Positions 1 to 6,866 of a stretch of 6,866 bases of DNA are shown here, piece after piece (the first letter of the stretch is position 1; each line of letters begins with the position of its first letter). A program made the position numbers and the translations under genes. Where the stretch lies: NCBI GenBank assembly GCA_008501835.1, contig QQUB01000945.1, positions 1-6,866 of the forward strand, written 5' to 3'. This stretch comes from Bacteroidota bacterium (GTDB lineage: Bacteria; Bacteroidota; Bacteroidia; Chitinophagales; Saprospiraceae). The notes under the pieces are model-generated. The model searched no databases. It was not told where the DNA came from and was given only the letters and a program-made list of their open reading frames with translations.

Positions 1-1
1 A

Positions 2-214
2 CCCAATGTAATGACCAATGCAGCAATGGCTATTTATACAGGAGTTTGCAGTAACCTTCAGGAGTTTGCCTGTACCGAATCCGATAATTGTGGTAGTTCC
101 ATTATGCCTATTTGGGATTGGGGTAATCTGGCACCAGGAACGACGATATTTATCCGGATATGGGTGGAAAGTGGAGGAAATGGTGATTTTGATATTCAGA
201 TAACCGACACATTT
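2..214 (+). other. C-terminal part of a PPC-like beta-sandwich domain
   Basis: Visible residues 1-71. The pattern is A-x-Y-T-G-x-C followed by L-x-x-x-A-C, then a loop, then L-A-P-G-T-T-x-x-I-R-I-W and a closing G-x-F-x-I-x-I strand. This matches the second half of the small beta-sandwich domains common in Bacteroidota secreted proteins. They are usually reported as PPC-like (bacterial pre-peptidase C-terminal-like), with the form 'Y-T-G-x-C ... L-x-P-G-T-x-Y-x-I-R-V'. The first half is beyond the left edge. One of only two arginines in the window (R52, bases 155-157) is in the conserved I-R-I-W strand. Such domains are accessory, often binding or spacer modules. No enzyme active site is seen. 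The family name is less certain than the fold type. Confidence 0.55.
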
Positions 215-3200
215 AGTTCTTCTTCCAATTTTGACCTGGTACCAACCGGTGATGCTTTTTCCAATGGCCCGGATTGTGTTCAGCTGACCACTACCCAATT
301 GAGCCAGGAAGGGTGTGCCTGGTCCCCCAATATGGTGGATTTTACGCAACCATTTTCCAACACCGTTAACCTCAATTTTGGCAATGTTGATGGCAATGGA
401 GCTGACGGGATATGCATGGTTTATCATTTAGATCCAAGTGGCATGGCTGCCTGTGGAATTGGCGGCGGACAACTCGGTTCAGGAGGTATTCAAAATTCCT
501 TTATCATCGAGTTTGACACATGGGACAATGGTGCCACCTTTAGTGATATTCCCAACGACCACGTTTCTGTTGATGTCAATGGAGATGTCATGAATGCCAT
601 AAATGGACCATTCAACCTTGGGAATATTGAAGATGGACTCGATCATGAGGTCACTTTTAACTGGAACCCTGTTGGTAATATTTATGAAATATATTTTGAC
701 GGAGCTTTAGTCCTTACAGGATCCTATGATGTGATCAATAACTGTTTTGGGGGCAATTCCATGGTCTGGTGTGGATTTACGGCCTCCACTGGAGGCTCTG
801 CCAACAATCAGTCGGTTTGTGCCGTACCTCCGATAGTATACCCTTCCGGGGATCAGAGTGTTGTGGAAGTTGAAATCTGTGAAGGAGACAGTTACTTTGC
901 CGGAGGTTCCAATCAAACGACCAGTGGAACATACTCCGATAATTTTGTGGCTTATAATGGATGTGACAGTATTATAACCACAATCCTGACCGTAACTCCA
1001 GCTATCATGGAAACGGAAAATGTGACCATTTGTGATGGGGAAAGTTATTTCGCAGGAGGGGCTAACCAAACCACTGCCGGGACCTATATGGATACCTATA
1101 CTACTCCGGCCGGATGCGACAGTACGGTCACCACCATCCTAACGGTTGATCCAAATGTGGAAATGACGGAAAATGTATCCATTTGTGACGGAGACAGCTA
1201 TTTCGCAGGAGGGGCCAATCAAACCACCAGTGGAACTTACGTGGACGTTTTCATGGCGGCCAATGGATGCGACAGTACGGTCACCACAATTCTAACAGTT
1301 GACCCCAATATTGAAATGACGGAAAATGTTTCCATCTGTGACGGAGACAGCTACTTCGCGGGGGGCGCTAATCAAACCACCTCGGGAACTTATATGGACA
1401 CCTATATGGCTGCCAATGGATGTGACAGTACGGTCACCACCATTTTAACGGTCAATCCAAATGTGGAAATGACAGAAAATGTTTCCATCTGTGACGGAGA
1501 CAGCTACTTTGCGGGGGGCGCTAATCAAACCACTTCAGGAACTTATACCGATGTTTTTATGACGGCTGCAGGTTGTGACAGCACCGTTATTACCAACCTT
1601 ATTGTCAACCCAAATGTGGAAACAACCGAAAATGTTTCCATCTGTGATGGAGACAGTTATTTTGTAGGAGGAGCCCATCAAACTACCTCTGGAACCTACA
1701 CCGATGTTTTTATGACAGCTGCAGGTTGTGACAGCACCGTTATTACAAATCTAACCGTTAATCCCAATATTGAAACGACCTTGTTTGAAACCATCTGCGA
1801 TGGAGACAGCTTTTTTGCTGGCGGCGGCAATCAAACTACCAGTGGCATTTACACGGATATTTATATGGCTGCAAACGGGTGTGACAGCACTGTCATTACG
1901 AACCTCACTGTCAATCCAAATGTTGAAACAAATGTAACAGAATCCATTTGTGAAGGGGATGTGTTCTTCGTTGGAGGAAGCTTTCAAACCAATTCCGGCA
2001 CCTACACAGATGTATATGTCGCTGCCAATGGTTGTGATAGTACTGTTTATACTGAACTGATCGTCAACCCAATTGTGTTTACAACACTCAATGAAACCAT
2101 TTGCGCTGGAGATTGCTACTTCGTTGGCGGAATGCCATTCTGCACAACAGGAACTCATGAAGTGGTATTGACAAGTTATTTGAACTGTGACAGTACCGTT
2201 CAATTAAATCTTACGGTTGTCGATCCTCAGGCAGATATTGCGGAACCCTTAATAATAACCTGTGAGAACCCTACCATTACCCTGGACGGCAGTAATTCGG
2301 ATGCAGGGCCAGGAATTACCTACCTCTGGACTGCTTCAGATTTGGATTGTTTTGAAGGTGATTTTACTAATCCTGTCGTAGAGGTGAGTTGTCCTGACAT
2401 ATATACCTTATTGGTCTTTCAGGATATTGGAGGAGGGCAGCAATGTCTTGGGATGGATGAAGTTGTGGTTCAGGAATACACCATATCACCCAATGTTATC
2501 ATTGATCCCCCGGGAGAGCTAAATTGTTCTGATCCATGCACAACCATTTCGGCAAGTCAATCAGATAACGGACCTCCATTTGTCCCAACCTGGACTAACC
2601 AGAATGGTTTTGTGTCCAATGAATTAAATCCCGAAGTTTGCGAACCGGGAACTTACACCCTCACCATAGTTAATGAAGACAACGGATGCTCTGAATCTAC
2701 CAGTGTTGAAATTGATATCGATGGTACTGCTTCTTTTGCTGATGCAGGTCCAAATGGTCTTATTGATTGTCAAAATTCCTCCGTTACGCTTGATGGAAGT
2801 AATTCTACGGCAGGCCCGGAATATGTACTTACCTGGACTGATCAAAACAATACAGTTTTAGGAAATGGTACCATGATAACGGTTAATTTACCGGGAACCT
2901 ATATCCTTTCTGTAGCCAACCAGAATAACGGATGTATGTCCTCAGACAGCGTTATGGTCACGGTTGACATGCAACAACCTACAGCCGTCATAACGGGAGT
3001 AGAAATTTTGGACTGTGCTACCTCTTTTGTAACCCTGGACGGTACAGGGTCACTTCCGAGCAGTGATTACAGTTTCTCCTGGCAAAGTCCTTTAGGGACA
3101 GAAGTTATTACTACAGACACATTTGATGTCAATGCTTCTGGAACCTATTTCCTGGTGGTAAACAACAACATAAACGGCTGTTCAGATACTACATCAGCAG

Positions 3201-6200
3201 TTGTAACCCAAAATATTATCGCACCTGTTGCTGACCCGGGTCCTGATCTTGTTATTGATTGTTCAGTTACTTCTGTCACTTTTGATGGATCAGGTTCTTC
3301 AGGTAATGGGATTCTGGGATTCACATGGTATAATGATAGTGATGCCGAGATCGGAAATATGATAACCCAGGACGCCGACATTCCAGGGAACTACCAATTA
3401 ATAGTTACAGATACAGAAAACAGTTGTACTGACACAGCTTCAGTGATGTTAACCACCAGTTCGGTTTATCCTATCGCAGAGGCCGGTACAGATACTTTAA
3501 TCAATTGTGTCAACACCTCTGTTTTCCTCAGTTCTGCAGGTTCAGACAATGGGCCGGAGTTTGCCTATGAATGGCAGGATGAAAATGGTGACCCATTGGG
3601 CGCTAATGAGACAGTTGAGGTCAGTAATACAGGCCAATATACCTTAATTGTTACGAATACAAATAATGGTTGCATCTCTTCAGACATCGTAAATGTTGGG
3701 GAAGACTTTACTGCTCCTTTTGCTGACGCAGGCCCAAATCAGGTATTGGATTGTATCAGCAATAGTGTAACGCTAGATGCGAGCGGATCTCAGCAAGGCC
3801 CTAATATTTCTTATGCATGGGAAGATAGCAATAACAATCCTGTCGGGAGTGGGATCACCCTTCCGGTCAATGCAGCCGACACCTATACTCTGGTGGTTAC
3901 CGATGTTACCAATGGTTGTTCAGCTACAGCTAACACACAAGTCACTCAGCAGCTGGATGCTCCTGTGGCAGATGCAGGGCCGGACATGGAAATAAATTGC
4001 CTTACTACAGAGGTAACACTTGATGGTAGCAATTCTACCTCCGGGCCCGATATTCAGATACAATGGACCAACGCTGCAGGGAACCCACTTGGAAATAATT
4101 TTCAATTACAAACATCTTCTGCAGGCACATACAGCATCAATCTGCTGGATACATCAAATGGGTGCACATCGGTTTCTAATGTAGTAGTCACCGTTGACAC
4201 CATCGCTCCTGATCTGCCTGAATTAGCGGATGTGGTACTCAATTGTTATGGCCCTCAGGCTACCATTGGAGAAAGCCTGGCCGCTGACAACCCAACCTGG
4301 AGTTTTTCATGGCTTGATGAAAACAATAATTTCCTTTCCTCTGAAGACACCATCATTGTTCAATCTGCCGGCACATATTCATTATACGTAAGAGACGTTT
4401 CCAATTTCTGTAGTGACAATGTTTCTGTTTCAGTAAGTGAAGATTTAATTGTACCAATGGCTGATGCAGGAAATGATGCAGTACTCGACTGTGTAACACC
4501 AAATTTCACTCTGGACGGCAGCAATTCGGACCAGGGTGCCGATATCATATTTGAATGGTATGATGGAAATAATTTGCTGATCAGTAATGACGTCACCTTT
4601 GAAATATCTGCTCCGGATTCCTATACCCTTGTGGTAACGGATCAGGGTAATGGTTGTTCCTCCCATGCAACAGTTAACATCCACCAGGAGTTAGATGCCC
4701 CAACGGCGGATGCCGGGCCTGACCTGATCTTAAATTGTAATGAAACTACTGTAATTCTGGATGGAAGTAATTCATCCAGCGGCCCGAACATTACTACATC
4801 CTGGACAGATATTAACGGTAACACCGTCGGAAACGCTCTCCAGGCTCAGATTGATATACCTGGTACTTATACCTTGAGTATTACTGATACGTCGAATGGT
4901 TGTATTTCTATTTCTGAAGCTGAAGTCGCCATTGATACATTGTCACCGGCCATTGCTATAATTCAGGATGAGGTCCTGAACTGTTTCTCACCAGAAACAA
5001 CCCTGGGTTACATGCTTTCCATGGACAATCCGGATTGGATGTTCAACTGGGAGGATGGCTCAGGTACTTTTTTAGCCTCAACAGATACCCTTCACGTTTC
5101 AGGTCCGGGTATTTTTATCTTAACGGTAACCAACCCTGATAATTTCTGTGAATCGCAAGTTGATGCAACTGTAACAGAAGATTTTACTGTACCTGTAGTC
5201 GATGCCGGAAATGATTCAACGCTGACTTGTTCAACAACTTCGATTTTGCTGGATGCAAGTAATTCTGATAACGGTCCTGGCTTTTCTCTGGATTGGCAAA
5301 ACAGTTCAAACGAATCTTTAGGACAAGGAATTAATACCTCTGTCTCCATTGCTGATACTTATACCCTGTGGGTGACAAACCTCGACAATGGATGTATTTC
5401 TTCTGACCAGGTTTCCATTGCCCAGGACACTATTACACCTGTTGTGGACGCTGGTCTGGGAGGGACATTAACTTGTGTCGTATTGGATATGGACCTCGAT
5501 GGTTCGGCTTCCATTTATGGCGCCAACCCTGAATTCTCATGGACCAATGAAGGTGGTATGGTAATCGGTTCAAATTTAATGCAAACCGTTTCAGGACCAG
5601 GCACTTATACCCTAAGCATCACCAATCTTGAAAACGGATGTGAGGACAATAATACTGTCACGGTTTTACAGAACATTGCCCCTCCTATCGCAAATGCAGG
5701 CCAGGACATTGTCCTAAATTGTTACCAACCAACCTCCAACCTGGATGGAAGTAATTCAAGCGAAGGGAGTAATTTTGAATATGAATGGCAGGACCCGGAC
5801 CTTGTAACCCTTGGAACAGGAACGAGCCTTGATGTAAATATTGGTCAGGATTATACATTAATTGTTACTGACACAGACAACGGTTGTATTTCAAATGATG
5901 TGGTTACCGTAAGTGAAGATTTTGAAGCCCCTGTTTCAGATGCCGGAACAGACATAACGCTTGATTGTCAGACTACTGAAACTTTCCTGGGAGGCGCTGG
6001 AACATCTACAGGTGCATCGATTGATTATTCCTGGTTTAACAACCTGGGTGAAAATATTGGATCGAACATCGATCAGTTTGTAGATGATGAAGGAACTTTT
6101 GAATTCGTAGTTTTTGACAATAGTAATGGTTGTTCGGATACCAGTTCTGTAGTGGTTGCTGTGGATCAGGAATATCCAGAGATTGCCGGCTCAGTAAATG

Positions 6201-6866
6201 AAACGCTGACATGTATTCAACTCACCGCTACACTTGATGCCACCGGTTCCTCAATGGGTGATGAATTCAGCTACGACTGGTCTCCAATTTCCGGTGGAAT
6301 GATCAGTCCCGGGCCGGATGAACAGACTCCTTTTGTTAGTGTACCGGGAACCTACCAATTGATCATAATTAATACTGATAATAATTGTGAAGTAACCACG
6401 ACCTTTGAAGTATTTCAGGACATTGAGCCTCCTGTGGCTGATGCAGGTCAGGGTTTTGAATTGAATTGTCATGCTCCGGTAAGCTCATTGAACGGAAACC
6501 TCTCCTACCCTGTCGGATTGCTCAATTTCAACTGGAGTACTTCAGACGGACAGTTTGAATCTGACACGGATATCCCTCAACCTACCATTTCCTTCCCGGG
6601 TAGCTATCTTTTGACCGTGGTCAATACGCAAAATGGATGTACGGACACCGACCAGGTTACGATCACCTCCAATTTCATCACTGATATGGAAGTAGAAGTA
6701 CAACATCCTGATTGTCATGGGGAGACCGGAAATCTGGTAGTACCCTCTGTTACTGGTGGTGTTCCTCCATTCCTATATTCTGTGAATGGTGGGGAAACCT
6801 TTGGGCAGAGTAATATATTCAACAATCTCCCGGGTGGGGTTTATGATATTGTAATAATGGATTCCA
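2..6866 (+). CDS. Giant multidomain surface adhesin, partial at both ends (lectin + Cys-rich tandem repeats + PKD-like array + SprB repeat)
   Basis: A single frame starting at base 2 stays open for 2288 codons to the window edge; the other five frames are all broken by stops. Start codon, signal peptide and stop lie outside, so internal ATGs should not be taken as starts. Module order by visible residue: PPC-like remnant 1-71, L-type lectin about 76-275, nine 51-aa repeats 285-743, two divergent PKD-like modules 744-912, sixteen regular PKD-like modules 913-2227, and a SprB-type repeat from 2228. This architecture is known from Bacteroidota cell-surface and gliding-associated proteins exported by the type IX secretion system. 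A secreted, carbohydrate-binding adhesive role is inferred from it. No transmembrane segment is visible. The translation has no Lys and only two Arg (R52, R1464), with Asp and Glu spread throughout. Cysteines come in regular pairs, which fits disulfide formation outside the cytoplasm. The exact biological role, ligand and C-terminal sorting domain cannot be read from this window. Confidence 0.95.
227..826 (+). other. Bacterial L-type (legume-like) lectin domain
   Basis: Visible residues about 76-275. The order of motifs is that of bacterial L-type lectins: a 'G-x-A ... C-x-x-L-T' opening, G-C-A-W, then G-A-D-G-I-C-M-V-Y (residues 133-141), G-G-G-Q-L-G, F-I-I-E-F-D-T-W-D-N (167-176), N-D-H-V-S-V-D, 'E-D-G-L-D-H-E-V-T-F-N-W', Y-F-D-G and a final W-C-G-F-T-A-S-T-G-G. 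Aligned by eye to concanavalin A, the Mn/Ca ligand positions E8, D10, N14, D19 and H24 correspond to E170, D172, N176, D182 and H187 with identical spacing. The loop-A sugar-contacting Asp corresponds to D135. The site therefore looks intact and a functional metal-dependent glycan-binding domain is likely, although the sugar cannot be predicted. It is fused upstream of a very long repeat stalk, which fits an adhesin head. Additional cysteines in the domain could form disulfides. Confidence 0.85.
827..853 (+). other. Short Pro-containing linker between lectin and repeats
   Basis: Nine residues (P-P-I-V-Y-P-S-G-D) connect the lectin to the first 51-aa unit. The boundary is set by counting back in 153-bp steps from the clear later units, so it may move by a few residues. 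Confidence 0.5.
854..2230 (+). repeat. Nine tandem 153-bp (51-aa) GCDST/LTVNP repeats
   Basis: Units begin at 854, 1007, 1160, 1313, 1466, 1619, 1772, 1925 and 2078; every step is exactly 153 bp with no indel. The consensus unit runs E-x-T-E-N-V-S-I-C-D-G-D-S-Y-F, then a G-G ... Q-T-T-S-G-T-Y turn, then A-x-G-C-D-S-T-V and L-T-V-N-P-N at the end. Cys9 and Cys37 of the unit are present in all nine. Units 2-6 are the most alike and have very similar DNA, while units 1, 8 and 9 are more diverged. Unit 9 carries two extra cysteines (unit positions 13 and 22) and leads into the PKD-like region. Related GCDS...LTVN repeats are frequent in Bacteroidota type IX secreted proteins. A structural stalk or spacer role is inferred, with one likely disulfide per unit. 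I know no experimentally assigned function. Confidence 0.95.
1547..1746 (+). repeat. Near-identical 47-bp blocks shared by 51-aa units 5 and 6
   Basis: Bases 1547-1593 (second half of unit 5) and 1700-1746 (second half of unit 6) differ at one base by my alignment (1564 G versus 1717 A). The first half of unit 5 (1466-1546) instead matches the first half of unit 4 (1313-1393), with about four differences over 81 bp. Unit 5 is thus a mosaic, and the changeover is close to base 1547. This is the footprint expected of unequal crossing-over or gene conversion within the array. Confidence 0.8.
2231..2737 (+). repeat. Two divergent PKD/Ig-like junction modules with extra cysteines
   Basis: Module 1 (2231-2494, 88 aa) and module 2 (2495-2737, 81 aa) keep the general pattern of the downstream array. 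The first conserved Cys is at position 11, a Trp follows L-T-W or Y-L-W, there is a (G/D)-x-Y-T-L strand, and a final Cys. Module 1 has the typical T-L-D-G-S-N-S strand. Module 2 has T-I-S-A-S-Q-S in its place. Both differ from the regular modules in length and carry four cysteines instead of two. In module 1 the extra pair is in L-D-C-F and V-S-C-P; in module 2 it is C15 and the Cys before E-P-G-T-Y. They sit exactly between the 51-aa array and the regular 82-aa array. They may act as a rigid, extra-disulfide joint, but that is an inference. Confidence 0.8.
2738..6682 (+). repeat. Sixteen tandem PKD/Ig-like modules, 82-aa (246-bp) period
   Basis: Modules start at 2738, 2984, 3230, 3476, 3722, 3968, 4214, 4460, 4706, 4952, 5198, 5444, 5690, 5936, 6182 and 6437. 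Fourteen successive steps are exactly 246 bp. Only the module at 6182 is longer (255 bp, three residues inserted near I-S-P-G-P-D). The consensus is A-D-A-G-P-D-x-x-L-x-C, then V-T-L-D-G-S-x-S, a Y/F-x-W strand, G-T-Y-T-L-x-V-T-D, N-G-C and a closing D-x-x-x-P. Register is fixed: Cys11, Trp33, an aromatic (usually Tyr) at 55 and Cys66. Strand order and the T-L-D-G-S and G-T-Y-T-L-x-V motifs place these in the PKD/Ig-like beta-sandwich group. One disulfide per module is likely. DNA similarity between modules is moderate, so this array is older than the 51-aa array upstream. A long semi-rigid extracellular rod is the inferred role. Confidence 0.93.
3722..5197 (+). repeat. Three-module super-repeat: two copies of 738 bp
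   Basis: Copy 1 is 3722-4459 (modules starting 3722, 3968, 4214); copy 2 is 4460-5197 (4460, 4706, 4952). Corresponding modules share features not shared with their neighbours. The first ends in Q-Q-L-D-A-P-V and H-Q-E-L-D-A-P-T. The second has D-T-S-N-G-C and V-D-T-I-A-P or I-D-T-L-S-P. The third lacks A-D-A-G and D-G-S-x-S but has V-L-N-C, D-N-P-x-W-x-F-x-W, N-F-C in place of N-G-C, and E-D-x-x-V-P. Identity between third modules is roughly 40% by hand alignment. The tail classes continue outside (E-D-F-T-A-P at 3476 and E-D-F-E-A-P at 5690 fall in the same phase), so expansion by blocks of three is likely. Confidence 0.7.
6683..6866 (+). other. Start of a SprB-type repeat, cut by the window edge
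   Basis: About 61 residues after the last PKD-like module. The pattern is 'V-E-V-x-x-x-D-C-H-G-E-T-G', then V-T-G-G-V-P-P-F-L-Y-S-V-N-G-G, F-x-N-L-P-G-G-V-Y-D-I-V-I-M-D. This is the usual form of SprB repeats (C-x-G-x-x-G ... G-G-x-P-P-Y-x-Y-S ... F-x-x-L-x-x-G-x-Y-x-V-x-V-x-D). The family is named after the Flavobacterium johnsoniae gliding adhesin SprB and is widespread in Bacteroidota surface proteins. It starts in the same 246-bp register as the array before it. The presence of a SprB repeat alone does not show gliding motility. More such repeats, or the sorting domain, probably follow to the right. Confidence 0.75.

Noticed and set aside
18..203. 61-codon open frame on the + strand near the left edge
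   Set aside because: It overlaps the PPC-like domain in another frame. The frame from base 2 carries the conserved motifs and runs on through the window.
1007..1009. Internal ATG codons (such as this one) as possible gene starts
   Set aside because: The frame is open from the left edge with recognisable domains upstream of every such ATG, and no convincing ribosome-binding context was seen.
707..1069. 120-codon antisense open frame over the lectin end and first repeats
   Set aside because: It lies fully opposite the conserved lectin motifs and first repeat units. I see no convincing ribosome site and no family resemblance.
1751..2203. 150-codon antisense open frame across the 51-aa repeats
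   Set aside because: It is antisense to a clear in-frame repeat array. Its length is a by-product of stop-free codon use repeated every 153 bp, and its translation merely shows the same period with no recognisable domain.
854..2230. CRISPR-like regular periodicity
   Set aside because: The repeating unit is a 153-bp coding module conserved at protein level. There are no short identical repeats with unique spacers and no cas genes.
3145..5349. Several antisense open frames of 60-85 codons along the PKD-like array
   Set aside because: They recur at similar positions in successive modules, as expected for shadows of a repeated coding sequence, and none looks like a known protein.
2..6866. Promoters, terminators, RNA genes, insertion sequences
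   Set aside because: No intergenic space exists in the window and no such element was recognised within the coding sequence.

Overview
The window lies entirely inside one very large protein-coding gene on the + strand. Reading from base 2 in frame, there is no stop codon for 2288 codons, and the frame is open at both edges. The start codon, signal peptide, promoter, C-terminus and terminator are therefore all outside the window. No second gene, RNA gene, mobile element or intergenic gap is visible. The modules point to a member of the Bacteroidota, most likely a Saprospiraceae/Lewinella-type or related gliding or filamentous bacterium. They include a bacterial L-type lectin, Cys-containing GCDST...LTVNP repeats, PKD/Ig-like 'ADAGPD...NGC' repeats and a SprB-type repeat, all typical of giant type IX secreted surface adhesins in that phylum. 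The taxon is inferred from domain style only.

Layout from 5' to 3': (1) bases 2-214, the C-terminal part of a PPC-like beta-sandwich domain. (2) Bases 227-826, an L-type (legume-like) lectin domain with a complete set of recognisable metal-ligand residues. (3) Bases 854-2230, nine tandem units of exactly 153 bp (51 aa), each with two conserved cysteines. Some neighbouring units are nearly identical at DNA level, and one is a visible mosaic of its neighbours. (4) Bases 2231-2737, two divergent, cysteine-enriched PKD-like modules forming a junction. (5) Bases 2738-6682, sixteen PKD/Ig-like modules. All are 82 aa except one of 85 aa, and all carry Cys, Trp, an aromatic (usually Tyr) and Cys in fixed register. 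Inside this array a three-module (738 bp) super-repeat is recognisable. (6) Bases 6683-6866, the beginning of a SprB-type repeat, cut by the window edge.

The parts read as one extracellular machine: a sugar-binding head near the N-terminal side, a short-repeat neck, and a long, probably disulfide-stabilised rod leading toward a C-terminal part that should hold a type IX sorting domain (not seen here). The most unusual global property is composition. The 2288 visible residues contain no lysine and only two arginines (R52 and R1464), so the protein is strongly acidic and almost without trypsin sites.
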